Shown: positions 1-12,796 of the stretch, one piece after another | Layout of the letters: each line of letters starts with the position of its first letter | Numbering within the stretch: position 1 is the first letter of the stretch | Assembly: GCF_000003815.2 (NCBI RefSeq) | Contig: NC_049987.1 | Span: forward strand, 16,758,564-16,822,563 | Direction: 5' to 3' | DNA: 64,000 nucleotides | Origin: Branchiostoma floridae | Lineage: Eukaryota; Chordata; Leptocardii; Amphioxiformes; Branchiostomatidae | The notes under the pieces: model-generated | The model's input: the letters and a program-made list of their open reading frames with translations, nothing else | Databases searched by the model: none | What the model was told of the DNA's origin: nothing | Made by a program: the position numbers and the translations under genes

Positions 1-132
1 TATTGAAGTTACCATTGAACAAGTTTTAAACTAAAGATTACTGATTCTAATTCTGTTATAGGAGAGAAAAAACAACAACGTACGATTACTAATTCTTAGT
101 CTGTATAGAAGAGAAGGAAAACAACAACGTAC

Positions 133-3100
133 TCTGTGTTGGCAGCGAAGTCCAGACTTGTGTCATTGTCGGGCCCAAACCAAGTATCCTCCTCTTGTTG
201 TTCGCCGTCATTACTGTCATACCGGAAACGGAAGCCGATTCTTGAAGCCATGTCACCCTTGTATGCAAAGCACATCTGTGGAGTAAACAAAGTGTCTGTT
301 TGAAATATTTTGTGTTGGACTAATTCAACATGGTCAATTGTGAGCCAAGTCGGACATGATAGACAGTCCAGGTCATTAGGTCATTGGCAGAGGCTACTAA
401 TTCATGGGGGGTATTGTATGAAGTCTTCGAAGGCCACATATCTGACCTTACGGTAACTTTCTATAGGTATGACTCCACGTGAATTATAGTTTTATCAATG
501 TAACGTTATGTCATTGAGAGTCATACACAAAAATGAGAACTACGTTTCTTCATCATTTGTCACATGTCACTCAGCTGCAAACAATACAGATTTTTTTCAG
601 TTTCACAGTAACGTGTCAGAAGGATAAATCATTGTTTGCAAAGCGTAGGTAGTTAAAGTATTATGTAATGTATAGCATACCACTTTGTTCATGTTCGGGT
701 TGATAACGAACAGATTGTGCTCACGGTTGCTACGATACAGATGTGACGGATTCTTCAGAGACTTTTTACCACAGAAAGGCTCGGTTTCATCAGCTTCTAC
801 CTGCAAAAAGGGGAAAGGAGTTTACGTTTGGCTCAAGGAAATGGTACTGACGGCATTGGCATAGCTGTTGATGATGTTCTGATTCTGATCCTATCTACAA
901 CCCACCCTCGTGCCTGTTTCAGGTCGTCTTGATTCGCCCTCGTAGTCCTGGACAAACTGCCTGATAGCCTGGTTAGGATTGGCCACCTCGTCAGGACACA
1001 GTGTTTGGAACATCTTTTCAACTTTTCTCTTCACCTACAATACACATGGAACAATGGGTTAGGCATTTATGTTTAAATCTTTAATGACTTTTCACAGGCA
1101 TTCGATTTACACGTGATTACACATGAGCACTACACACACTGTTACCACGCGAATACAGGATCTTTGTAAGTTTTACTAATCACAAAAGTTGCGTTTTTGT
1201 AAGGGTGGAAAGTACTTACCTGGTTTTGGGACAAACCGGCCTGAATCGCCTCTGACTGGACTCCACCATATTCAAGAGTGAAATCTTCAACGTCACTGCC
1301 AAGGCTGATACGCTATGTTATAGTAACATATAGTCATCATTATGAAAATATTTTCCTCGTAGAATACGACATACATACATAAATACATATATTGCAAGTA
1401 TGCATTCATTGCGCTAATGCAATGCCTTCAACACCCCCAGAACCATAATAACTAACTTGCTCGTTCCATACTGTAATGCATATATTACATAGTAACGGGC
1501 ACCATGGCTGCCAGAGTATTATCAAAGCAAATATTTGAAGGGGAACTGTAACGTTTATATCCTCCCACTCTTTGTTGCGAAGTCCATTTGAAACTAAAAC
1601 GGGGAGAGAGGAAATGTTGCGACTTTACTTGTACATTACATAAAACTAATAGCACAACAGATGGTGTCCGATGGTTCAGAAGCAACAAAGTCCCTTTTAA
1701 ACGGACCTGTTTCTCCCGATCGACCGTTGACGTGATTTTGATCTCTTGTCTCTCGTTCTGTGCGTGGTAGTTCTGCCCTCCCACATAGTCTGTGTTGAAT
1801 ATCTTCACGGCCACTCCTCTCATCTCCTGCTGAGTGTCGTTAGACCACTCATGTCTGTAGCGGACTTCCATGTAGTAGCTGGGATGGGTTCAACATGTGA
1901 TTAGCGTTAGTCATTGCAAATATCTAGAAATTCCAAAATTTTTGATGGGAAATAAATCAACTATCACCAGAACCCACCCGATTGTGCCATCATCATTTCT
2001 TTTCATTCATATTGTCGCGTAGTCGTACCAAAGTTTTCTAATTATTGGCGACACGTCAGGGGCGGAGTCGTACGTATTGGCGATATCTCAGGGCGGAGTC
2101 GTTTTAGCTATAGTGTTACAATACATGCATGATAGTGCTATATAGCTACAGGTACAGTGTTCCAATAGCCCTGTAATTACGGTTACACGAATACACTTCC
2201 TTTCGGGGGATTGGTTTCGACGTCGCCTTCAGCGGTAAGGCCTATTTAATTAAACCGTGTCTTAGAGTATGGAAGCAGTTTCTTGGTATATGGTTTCAAC
2301 AATTTCAATTACCTTTTGCCTCCGGCCAGCATGTACTTCTCTGACCAGCGTCTACCGGACTCTGGACATCTGAGTACGACTGGCTGTAAGAATTGCACAA
2401 GACTGGTCAGTGTTTGAGGATGTCATGAGTACGAAGATATACATTATGTATATCGATAAACTATAAAGCTGTCCCTCTCCTTAGTGCTGAAAAAGTTATT
2501 AGGCAATTTCAGGGAATACAAGTTATGTTGTCAAGGCGAGAAAGAAACACGAAGTTTTGTTATTTATAAACTTAAAATTGTCTAGTTGACATAGTCATGA
2601 AAAGAATTACGTCTGCACAAAAATTCCATCTGAGTTGGTAAAATATATTATGAAGAAATAAGCCGTTAATTCTAGTGAGTCCACTTCGTTTTCCTTGAAA
2701 ATAATTTCTCCAAAACTAATTACTAATAAAATAATTATTGGTCATTCTGATAAACATTTTGTAATTCTTGCTTGTTTTGATTAATACTTAAATGTCACTT
2801 AAAAGGCTAAATATTGCAGACCCACCGTGTCATCTTCGTCTCCATTTGGACTGAAGTACCAGATGAAATCGTCAGATGGCGCTTTGCAGTCATACAGCAC
2901 AAACTGGTACTCGTTATCGTTGGGCGGAATGAAAAATCCCCTTATGCGTGAAATATAGCTCTGTGAAAAGCGAATACCGGTCATTATAATGGTAGCTAAG
3001 AGCTAGCCTACTGAAAGCACAATGCATATTCCGTAAAGAAGCAATGGCATGTAAATACGGTAAAGGCCAGTTACATGTAATTGCACATTACCGCACACTT

Positions 3101-6100
3101 CTGTTGATTGCACGGAATCCCCAAATCCCAACCCCGTACTGTCCAGCTGGATACCTTCGCTCTGCTGCACACTCCGGATAATTGCACGAAATACACTGGT
3201 AAATACGGTGTGCAATTAAGCGGATTGTACTGTATAAGTGATTTACATGTACCTCAGAACGGTTAGTCCAACTGAAGCTGTCCACCCATTCGGGATCCTC
3301 TGTGGGGTCACCGACCAGTAGGTCAGTCAGGGCAGGCATAGATGTTGTATCAGCGTACTCCCAAACCTCCCGGTACACACCGCGGTTTCCTTGAAAAAAA
3401 AAAAAATTGTTCACTAAATATACTGGCCCCTTTTACACAAATGTTTTCTTATCAATGACGTTTCGGTGACTGTAGACGTCTGTCACCATCCTCAGGGCAA
3501 CGCTGACTGGTTCACATTGCACCTTGTCTGTCGCTGATTACCGATGTGATGACAAAGGTACACAGTAGTCAACGCAGGTATTCTGCAATGCCGTCTGTTT
3601 AATTTCAGTAGAGCCACGTGCACGAAGCACTGACAAATCTTGAACTAATAGGTATATACCTCCTTCCCCACAAGTTTATTTTATTCTATTCTGATGAAAT
3701 TACAACAGAGGGCATCCTAGACAATGCTGATGGTAGATACAATCGAAATTATGTTACTTTACAGTGTACGTACCTGCGTAGGACGCTGCTTCGTTAGTCG
3801 GTTTCTTCGGCGTCAGACATACTATCTCGTTGTCAGTTACGTTACCATGTCTGCTACACTCTTCACCTAAAAATGAAATCATAGAATTATACTTTATACA
3901 ATGTTATCCACGCGACCAGTGTGACCAGATCTATCGGATATTGCTATAGGGAAGCTCATATCATATATTACAAATTACAAATTTAGAACATATCATCCCC
4001 TTAGAACATGAATAACAAGAGAAACATCAAACGAGATATGTGTTATTGCTGTTGGCAATATGTTGAAACCACTTTAAGGCTAACGTCACATTTCAAAACC
4101 TTGGTTCGGCCGGGCTGTTTCTGGAGACTAAAATTAAATAGAAACGTATACGCAAAATATACCCAAAAGCTGCCAGGCGGGGCCCAGGTTTGGAAATGTG
4201 ACGTAGGCCTTCGTCTGATACGCCACTATCTATCTCATCAGAAGAGTAGAGTCAACAAGATTTCTTACCTCCGACAGTGACCGTTGCGACCTGTGAGGTT
4301 GAGTCGAACCACTCCCCGCTGATGGTAATGGCGGAACTCCCCTCAGTGCTGCCGACACTGGGACTCACGGAACTCACCTCTTCAATAGAAAAAGGCAAAT
4401 CAATTTTGATATTGCCATTAAACACCCATTGAACACTCACACATTTATTGCTGTAAGAGAGATACTATATATGGCTGTAAAAATGTAGAGTAAAACAGCT
4501 TCGTTGACTGAGTGTTGTATTGTTGTAATGATGTACAGTTGGGTACAGGATAAGCCAGTTGCACTATGATCGACGCCTTTACATAAACATGTATGTGCCG
4601 ACACCAGAACGTCAGCATTAAGGGTTGACGGAACTTAGGGGCGTAACCGTATCGGACTGAAAAACGGGAATAGAAGCCCATGACAGCTAATCAGTTAACA
4701 TAAACATCATAATCAGTTGTTCTATCCGTTGTAAAATTACCCCCGGGGGCCCTTTAACTGCAAGCGCTCATTTGATTTAATATCAGATAACGAGCGAGAG
4801 AGTCTGTTGTATAATGTACGTTGGTCCTTACTTGCATAGGTCTGGAAATTGTACATCTTCATATTGGCGCTGACACGTTTGGCTTCTCTAGTACTTTCAG
4901 ACCTGAAGTAAGAAAAATTCAGATTCAACAAATCACATCTTATGTTGCTCTCAAGGACACATGTAGAAAGGATAGACTTGTCATTGGACTGTATACTATC
5001 AGCCATGTAATTTATTTGCAGTAATTGAGCATACTGTTCTACAAACAAGCTTGCTGTTGTTGATTTATATAATGTGTACAATTTGTTAACATTTGAAAAT
5101 TTTCTAACCTTCCGTATGTGTCACTGACGATGATACTGATGTTCTGGTGGCCTGTGAAGAAGAGCAATGTTAGCACTTGAAAACTTGTGAAAAATACGAC
5201 AGAGGATGAAGTAGCCAACACAGCCTCAGAACTTCCCAAGCGGAAGTGTTTTAATCAACGAGTTTCAATATTAGAAAAACGTCAATGTTGTAGGTTGAAT
5301 ACACGCAAAATAGTGTTCACATAAGACACTGCTTACCGACAAACTTGCCCCGCGGCATCGCCTGGAATGTTCCCCATATACTCTCACCCTCATCGTCCAT
5401 CTCGATTCCGTACCTAACCAATGGCAAACAGTAAGATGTTGCACAACACTGTATGTAAAGACTAATGTAAGCCATCCTCCCATACCAGGCCCGGCGCATG
5501 TGTAAATTAAGTGACGACCCTAGTGTTCCTTCTCGGCCCCCAGGAATGAATCCTTTCAATTTACAAGACGTTAACTTTTCTCAATTCACACAGGTGTAAA
5601 TGCGTACCCAGTGTCTGTTAGGGGTAGAATGTTAAATGGAGGTCCCATGTTTGGGGAGAGCCATGCCCCACGTATGTTAAAGAACCCCCAACACCTTTCG
5701 AAAAAGACCAGGGCGGCCCGGCGGTATAACCACGAGGGTGCGTAATCACTGAGGGTGATGATAGGGGTGGCCCCAATATCGCTGCAGCACTCAAAGGGAT
5801 GGGATTGTTTAGCATCAATTATAAGCGTATCAACAACCTTGTGATAAAGTATCTAAATCCCTAAGTACTTCTAAGACCTACATGTCTCCGTTGGCGTCTC
5901 GCAGCTCACATGTCTGACCAGCGCCATCCAGGTAACAACTAAAACGTTAAATAATGAAGGAAACATGATTTATTCATAAGAAGCATTCATCAAACTTAAT
6001 TTGCATAAAGAATGAAATAAAATTTACATGACATACAAAAATATTCACGGAGAAAAGAGATTTTGAAACTCTTGACATTAATGGTTGCTTTAAAAACAGA

Positions 6101-9100
6101 CCAGACATAAGCACATAGTAGAGCTCACCGTTTGATGGTTTCCGTCCTGCCGTTGAGGGTCGCGCCCGTCTCACTGCCGAACATTTCGGTGATGATCTTA
6201 CCATACACGGTCAGCATGGTGCCTTGGAGGAGAATAAGAAATCTTATTGTACCAAAGCACAGCGAATATAATGGTTTCACTAACTTAGTATCAGACAGAC
6301 TAAAAACAGTATCCTCTCTTAGTTAGTAGCCTCTTCCATTGACCCCATGACATGGAATGTCCGTCAAGTTTGATAAGCGTCTGGTTCTACCACCTGAGAA
6401 CTTTACTTATTTTTAGTACTGCAATATTTTTTTGCAACTTTGCAATGACACAATTTTCCCACTCACTTCCCGCCACTCTATCGAGTGCAAACCACTGACA
6501 CATGAGAACAAAAATTTGCAGACCGAAAAGAAAAATATTACAACTAAATCTACAGCAACAGTGTTTGAAGACATTTACCAGGATATCCGGTCGTAGGGGT
6601 TATGGACTTGATGTAAGGTGTCTTCTGGGTTTTTGTCTGTAAAGTAAAACAAGCGGCTGAACTTCTCATGGGCATTTCAACGTTTCGTAATACTATATGT
6701 TAATATTTCTATACATTTTATAGGCATTTATTCTTGAGTCTAATGCGCATGTCGCTAACAGACATAGTACCTGCTTTCGTAATACTAAAGACACAGTTTA
6801 AACCTGTACATGTGATCATTACCTCAAACGTACAATCCCCCTCGTCCTCCCCAAGACACGGGATGTCCTGACAGTCGTCTGCACTGGAACACAGTGTCAC
6901 ATGGGGGGTGTACACGCCTGATGGCATAGCCCTGCATAATAAAAATACACAGCTCATGAAAATTTTCTATTCAATCATCATCAGTTGCATTAATGTGTCA
7001 TAGGAAAAACTGTACACACTTTGTATGGGAACAATATGTGCACAAAAATATCTAATATGCAGTTTAATGGTTTGAATGCAGATGCACCATATAGAAGTTT
7101 TAGGCCCCTGAGACATAAAAAAGCACGTCTTGGCATGATCTACACAAGAAATGTTTACAAGTTATATAGGGGTCTTCACTTTTGACCTCGCGCATACGTA
7201 GTTCCAACCGTGCACCGTCTTATTACCTTGTGTAACATTCTATCTGCCCTGTGCTAACAGAAGTCTCCTCTACGTCACACGGGTACTGGTGGGTAGCTGA
7301 CAAGACTTCACACGGACGACAGAGACGTCATGCTGAAGTCNNNNNNNNNNNNNNNNNNNNNNNNNNNNNNNNNNNNNNNNNNNNNNNNNNNNNNNNNNNN
7401 NNNNNNNNNNNNNNNNNNNNNNNNNNNNNNNNNNNNNNNNNNNNNNNNNNNNNNNNNNNNNNNNNNNNNNNNNNNNNNNNNNNNNNNNNNNNNNNNNNNN
7501 NNNNNNNNNNNNNNNNNNNNNNNNNNNNNNNNNNNNNNNNNNNNNNNNNNNNNNNNNNNNNNNNNNNNNNNNNNNNNNNNNNNNNNNNNNNNNNNNNNNN
7601 NNNNNNNNNNNNNNNNNNNNNNNNNNNNNNNNNNNNNNNNNNNNNNNNNNNNNNNNNNNNNNNNNNNNNNNNNNNNNNNNNNNNNNNNNNNNNNNNNNNN
7701 NNNNNNNNNNNNNNNNNNNNNNNNNNNNNNNNNNNNNNNNNNNNNNNNNNNNNNNNNNNNNNNNNNNNNNNNNNNNNNNNNNNNNNNNNNNNNNNNNNNN
7801 NNNNNNNNNNNNNNNNNNNNNNNNNNNNNNNNNNNNNNNNNNNNNNNNNNNNNNNNNNNNNNNNNNNNNNNNNNNNNNNNNNNNNNNNNNNNNNNNNNNN
7901 NNNNNNNNNNNNNNNNNNNNNNNNNNNNNNNNNNNNNNNNNNNNNNNNNNNNNNNNNNNNNNNNNNNNNNNNNNNNNNNNNNNNNNNNNNNNNNNNNNNN
8001 NNNNNNNNNNNNNNNNNNNNNNNNNNNNNNNNNNNNNNNNNNNNNNNNNNNNNNNNNNNNNNNNNNNNNNNNNNNNNNNNNNNNNNNNNNNNNNNNNNNN
8101 NNNNNNNNNNNNNNNNNNNNNNNNNNNNNNNNNNNNNNNNNNACTACGACTATTGTCATAACGTTGTCCCAATGTAGTTTTGTATCTTTAATCTCGTACT
8201 TTTCGTTCCCGAAAGCTGGCCAGCCGGGCCCTGGTTTGAAAATGTGACATAGGCCTTACAGATACGAATAGGGGTTATACATTACAAAACCTGTATTAGA
8301 GCTACTTGCATTGATACTTAGAATTAAGTTACTTCTTCCGAAGATCTTGATGTTCGTTCCGCCGTTCAAGCTTCCAACGTGAGGAGCCACTCCGGTGATC
8401 TGGGAAGCGCCTGGGAGAGCAGGAATTATGGACGAAACACACATAAATTTCTTCATTCGGCTAAGCATGTCAACTTGGCAAAAAAAGTTTGGAAACTTAA
8501 CCTTTGTTTATCAGTTTCCGTTGTTTCGTTGATTTGATTTAATAATTGGCACCCGCGCCTAAAGCCCATAACATAACGATGTACAGTGTGGAACACAAAA
8601 AAACAGGGCCGGGAAATCGGTACGTTTGCAACCCACTCACGTAAGCAGCCGGGAGACCACTCTGAGTGATACAAACAAGTAAAATACATAACGAGCCTAG
8701 TCAAACCAGTTTTCATTGTCCATTTTAGACCATACAAACAAACATACTATGGCGAGTATGGCCGAAGTCATTACTATCCACATAGATACCATTTTGAAAT
8801 ATCTGCCACCCCTCGATCGTGGGACAACTATAAGAAAGCTTTGTTTCTCGAAGTACCTTAGCCAAAATCCATAGGATTACGATTTGATCTCTTTTGAAGT
8901 TTCCTTCTAAGCTATGGATTACAAGCATGAAAATACTGCACAGGAAGCCATGTTGTCTTGGTGGCGTTTTCCGGTCTTAAATTGCCTTTTTGTTAATTAT
9001 TTTGGCCTTGCTGTATAATGTTAGCTGATTGAACCTAATTTTTATGAAACTGCAAAAAATATAATTTTTGTGGTAGCATGGCAACAGTGCATAGACTGAT

Positions 9101-11219
9101 TAAAATATAGCTTACAAATGCATTGTTCGCTCAGACGATAAAGACATGTAGCCTTTCACCTATATACACGTATAAGCTTGTGTCTGCCCTTACAAAGGGT
9201 TAAAGGCATTGTCTTGCTGGCATTTGCGACGATTGTATCTACGTGTCTAGTAAGCTGTTAACTTCATTCACAGATTTTAACCTTTGTAACTACACTATTC
9301 AGCGTGGATTTACATACAAGTCTAGCCGACTTATCATAACTGTCAACATACCTAAGTATTCATGTTTTCGAGTACTCTATTTTCAAACGAGTCTGGAATT
9401 TGTTTTAATTACAACAGCCTGGCGTACGTGACTTTGAAGCTTCATGCTCATGAGGCATAGAGGACATGGTATGTAAAATGAGTCAGGCTTTTTGCGGAAT
9501 GTTGTAGTTTGGGGGTCTAGCTGCATTGCCATCTGTACATTGGAATGTATACGTACAGAAGACTGTGATAAAAAATCATGGAAATCCGTCGTTCAGTTAT
9601 TGTCCTTGGAAGATTTTAAACAAAAATGCCCCTGCAGTTCCACAGCAGGCTGCTAGGTGGCCAAAATATGTAACACTTCTTTCTTACTTCACAAGCTATC
9701 TGTCACGAAAATATCAAGACCATAGCACGTCCGGGTAAATAGAAACAAAATGGAAGATGTGCTGCAGTACCTAGGTAACAAACCAAGGAGCCCAACATTG
9801 ACATTGACCTTCGTCGTCCTAACATGTAACCACATATCCGAAATATCATCGTAATCCATTCAGAGGTTCTAGAGTAATACTAAGCACAAAAATCCGGAAA
9901 CACAAACAGACACACGGACACACCCAAAACTACATCTCTCCCTTTTTCATGGATATAACTATGGCTATAGATATATACGCAACGAAATAGCATGGAATTC
10001 ATCACGGACATTTTTATTTTATTTTCTTTTTCCCTCTTGTTGGGCATCGTGTATGGCAAACTTACAACTCAGATCATCAAGACCCACATATTAACCATTC
10101 TGCCCAAGATGGAAAACGAATAGCAGCAGCAAAAAAAGACTTGCATCAATGATAAGTTGCTAAATAATTTCTTTGTTTTGAAATATATGCTGAAACTAAC
10201 GTTCAAATCGGATATTTCAAGCAAGTTAATCTTACATGTGCAGAAAACGCTTTACATTTTTTCACATGTTCTAGTACGTTGTGCTTCTATAGACACAGAG
10301 TTAAAACCACTAATCACAATACCTTTTCAAGCTAAATATATGATAGATAGATAGATGGTTTATTGCGCAACAATTGTATCAGTGACAATGTATAGTAATG
10401 TATATTCAACATATAAACACGACATATAGCACGTTATTAAGGCACTACGATGCACAATGGAATGAAAAATAGAATGTAATGCATAAGCAAAGTGAAGGGA
10501 CATGAGGATTCTTAAATACATTCAAAAATGATGATCAAATAAATAAAGAATTCTTCCACTTAGGAACAAGCTTGATGTAATTATGAAATAATTATTTTGC
10601 TAGCCCGTGTATACTTTTTATACGTGAAGTGACCATAGCGTCCCCCTTTTAGATTGTACCATCCTCCATAGTTACCGCTGGCTCGCCCTTTTTGTTCGCT
10701 TGCCACGGAGGATGGTACTCAGACTACGAGTACTATTTTACATAATAAAAACGAAAATTTGTTATAAAAACTAAGGTGTCTTACCTGTACTTCGGTTGAC
10801 CTGTTTCGTGCTGTGAAAAAAGGAATGTCGAGACAGTCGTTGTTGTTTTGTCTCATACTTATAAATTTGTCGGAAAGTAACAGAAGAGACATCATTAAAA
10901 GACTTTTAAAGAGCAACTGTAGTAATTATTACAAAGCGGTGCTACTTCTTCATGTACAAAGGACGTAAGATTTAGAATTCGTTAAAAGTTTTTTTAAGCT
11001 TTTATACTCTGTGTTCGTCATTACTTGAGAGGATTGTAATATAGGAAATTCCATTTATGAGGCATACAATGTATATCAAATATGCTTTTCCGAAATGTCA
11101 TCTTCAGTTTGACGTTAACACCACACAAGGTGCAATTACTATTAGAAATCAGTACAATAGGCTCACCTGACTGCAGACACCACAGTAATCCACAACAGTA
11201 GCAGATACAATATTCTCAT
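133..11219 (-). CDS. PKHD1L1: Fibrocystin-L (PKHD1L1)-like gene, 5' portion, 21 exons visible
   Basis: Large type I membrane protein family with many IPT/TIG domains. Coding exons in transcript order, high to low: 11219-11167, 10810-10785, 8410-8333, ~7300-7227, 6931-6823, 6636-6579, 6222-6129, 5938-5882, 5413-5337, 5151-5109, 4902-4832, 4379-4269, 3866-3774, 3389-3253, 2960-2826, 2383-2313, 1878-1707, 1312-1220, 1034-906, 800-681, 275-133. All readable junctions have GT..AG ends and matching phases. Exon 1 starts with ATG and encodes a signal peptide (MRILYLLLLWITVVSA). Exon 3 opens the first IPT/TIG domain (ITGVAPHVGSLNGGTN), exon 6 the second (ITPTTGYPGT), exon 12 the third (VSPSVGSTEGSSAITISG). 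Exons 14-17 resemble a PA14 domain (IRGFFIPPNDNEYQFVLYD). About 650 residues are visible; family members exceed 4,000, so most of the gene lies beyond the left edge. The 802-bp gap probably hides one exon. Order and spacing of TIG and PA14 match fibrocystin-L rather than fibrocystin. Exon 2 (26 nt) is the least certain. Confidence 0.9.
3078..3236 (-). repeat. MITE-like repeat (family copy also at 60.7 kb)
   Basis: Read on the minus strand this contains TGCAATTATCCGG, then TATCCAGCTGGAC, then GGGATTTGGGGATTC and GTGCAAT, in the same order as 60681-60829 on the plus strand. Ends are rich in TGCAAT and its complement. It lies in an intron of the fibrocystin-L gene. Family name unknown to me. Confidence 0.6.
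3420..3565 (-). repeat. Retroelement-tail-like repeat (copy at 50.8 kb)
   Basis: Shares ACGTTTCGGTGAC, TCAGGGCAA and CTGACTGGTTCACATTG with 50800-50970. On the minus strand it carries CTGAGGA, a GGTGAC/GTCACC stem and GAAAC in order, a layout that recalls a hammerhead core (see findings). Intronic in the fibrocystin-L gene. Confidence 0.5.
4076..4211. mobile_element. Short MITE with ~19-bp terminal inverted repeats
   Basis: Left end AAGGCTAACGTCACATTTC; the right end reads as GAAGGCCTACGTCACATTTCC on the other strand. About 136 bp, no coding capacity, in an intron of fibrocystin-L. A fragment of the same right end lies at 8218-8258, just beyond the assembly gap. Confidence 0.65.
5590..5815. 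repeat. Probable interspersed repeat, G+C-rich
   Basis: Unlike its A+T-rich intron surroundings, this stretch is G+C-rich and carries blocks such as GTATGTTAAAGAACCCC and ACCACGAGGGTGCG. No open frame makes sense. Called a repeat from composition only; no second copy is in the window. Confidence 0.3.
7341..8142. other. Assembly gap, 802 N
   Basis: A run of N inside the fibrocystin-L gene, between exon 3 (ends at 8333) and the exon that ends at 7227. The first IPT/TIG domain is interrupted here: its start is in exon 3 and its end (CDVEE...IECYTRAMP) is below the gap, so the middle strands probably sit in one exon within the gap. Confidence 0.98.
8218..8258. mobile_element. MITE right-end fragment
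   Basis: GGCCAGCCGGGCCCTGGTTTG followed by AAAATGTGACATAGGCCTTA matches the right terminus of the MITE at 4076-4211; the left part may be in the adjacent assembly gap. Confidence 0.5.
9640..9965 (+). repeat. Interspersed repeat (family copy at 41.27 kb)
   Basis: Shares CTGCAGTTCCA, GCTAGG, CATAGCACGTCC, TGCTGCAGTACCT, CATTGACCTTCGT, AAATATCATCG and a run of ACAGACACAC with 41270-41580, in the same order. Probably the non-coding tail of a dispersed element. Lies in the long 8411-10784 intron of fibrocystin-L, where I see no other coding signal. Confidence 0.55.
10335..10560 (-). repeat. Probable non-LTR retrotransposon 3' tail, minus orientation
   Basis: On the minus strand the segment ends GCGCAATAAACCATC followed by (TATC)n, the kind of AATAAA plus short-repeat tail left by CR1/L2-like LINEs. 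No reverse-transcriptase coding remains. Suggestive only. Confidence 0.35.
10656..10718. repeat. Short hairpin, GTACCATCCTCC arms
   Basis: GTACCATCCTCC and its exact complement GGAGGATGGTAC are separated by about 39 bases. Probably a tiny palindromic element; downstream of fibrocystin-L exon 2. Confidence 0.5.
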
Positions 11220-12790
11220 CTTGATGCCTTTGAGAACACCTGGTCTACAAGGAAAAACTTTCCTAAATGTAAACCAGGAAGATTCAGCGGTATGAAAGCG
11301 ATCCAAAAGCGTTGTTCATCACGGAAAGGTTGTGCACTGGATTCCCGTCTGGATCCCTACATTACACCTTCCGCTATTAGGCTAGTGAAAGTTCGCACAT
11401 TTCTTAAGTTATACGCAAGCTTGGGAGAAACCATTGTATCCTCAACATAGGTGACATCACTACCTGAAGTTCAGATGCAGAACGTTGTCTTTATTGTATG
11501 AAAAGAATGTATTCCTGCCGATATTGTCCATGATACGTTTCCAAATAATATGAGACTTTGGGTAAAGTGGCCATTGTTGGCTTCAAAAAAGTGGCCATTG
11601 TTGGCTTCAAAACAAGTTAAATGAGCTCCATAAAAAAATTGAATTTTAACCCAGCTTTCAGGTTGTATGTCATCTTGCTATAGAGCTGATGCGGACCAAT
11701 ACGAGGTAACAAAAATCTCAATATTGAAATTAATCATGATCACTGTTAACCTGTTGTTGACAATGACTTAAATTCATTTCTTGACGTAATCATTTTTATG
11801 AGAAAACGTTTGCACGGAAGGCAATGTGTCCAATACGGGCATAAATCAAACATCATTAGCGTCCTACAACTACACAGCAAAGAACGATCTGTCTAAAGAG
11901 ATTAATGAATATTGACTACCGGGGGTATATCAAATACCGGTGGGTATGTTATCGCCTGGATCAGGCTGTACTTTAGTCAATCCGTGTGTTTCTAAGATAT
12001 ACAGGAATATCCCATTTGTTATGCCAAACTTACGTGCAGTTTGCCAAACAACTTAATCATGACGATAACATTACAGATATGCAGGTAATTTAATTTGCTT
12101 TTAGGGACATCGAAGAACATAAAACTCTGTAAAAGAAATTATCATTACAGTACAACATGTGTAATCTGTGTTAAAATTGTGCTGGACATTGCAGTTCACT
12201 TATCGTTGAAAAAGTTTGTAAACGACGGATCCGTTTGATCAGATTAAATCTAGCTTAATTCGTATATTGAGAGATATAACAAACATGTGGATTGTGCTTG
12301 AAATTGTATTGTTAGTAGTGTCAGACATTGTACAGAACGGAATATTATATAAAGGTTGGCAATTTTGTTTAAGGTGTGCCTTTTTGCTTTAGTGTGTCCG
12401 TAGTGAGTTGTTAACAGTGAAAGTAACAGAAAATGGTGTCACCACAGACTTACAGGAAGTGGAGGTCAAAGTGGAGGTCAGCATACTTCCCATACAGGCT
12501 GATTTCCACATACTAGCAACGTCTGGGACACTGACCACTGACAGGAAACTAGTTCAAAGGTCCCAGAAAGGGATATCTAATTTCCTGTCTTCAATTTCCT
12601 GTTACATGCATGCCTGGTCCCTCTGGTAGCCCATGGAAAATGCAGACAGGATCAACAAGAAATTCATAAAAAAAGAAATCCAGAAAAACTAAAAATTATT
12701 TCACTGAGGTATGAGATCTTCATTTCTTGTTATTTGATATCTTAATGTGGCTTATGATCACACTATTATGTACACAAACATCAATTGCAA
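11220..12790. other. Intergenic, no gene seen
   Basis: Region upstream of the fibrocystin-L start codon, so its promoter and 5'UTR should be in the first few hundred bases; I cannot place a TATA box or TSS. A 24-base direct duplication (AAGTGGCCATTGTTGGCTTC...) sits at ~11570-11610. A short imperfect hairpin (GACAGGAAACTAG / TTTCCTGTC) is at ~12540-12590. Otherwise A+T-rich and featureless. Confidence 0.5.
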
Positions 12791-12796
12791 ACTGTA

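Noticed and set aside
7251-8247. Long open frames of ~300 codons on both strands
   Set aside because: They run through the 802-N gap; unknown bases cannot produce stops, so the frames are artefacts.
12408-12629. Plus-strand frame with EVEVKVEV
   Set aside because: A short tandem AGGTCAAAGTGG-type repeat explains the alternating residues; no splice sites or family match.
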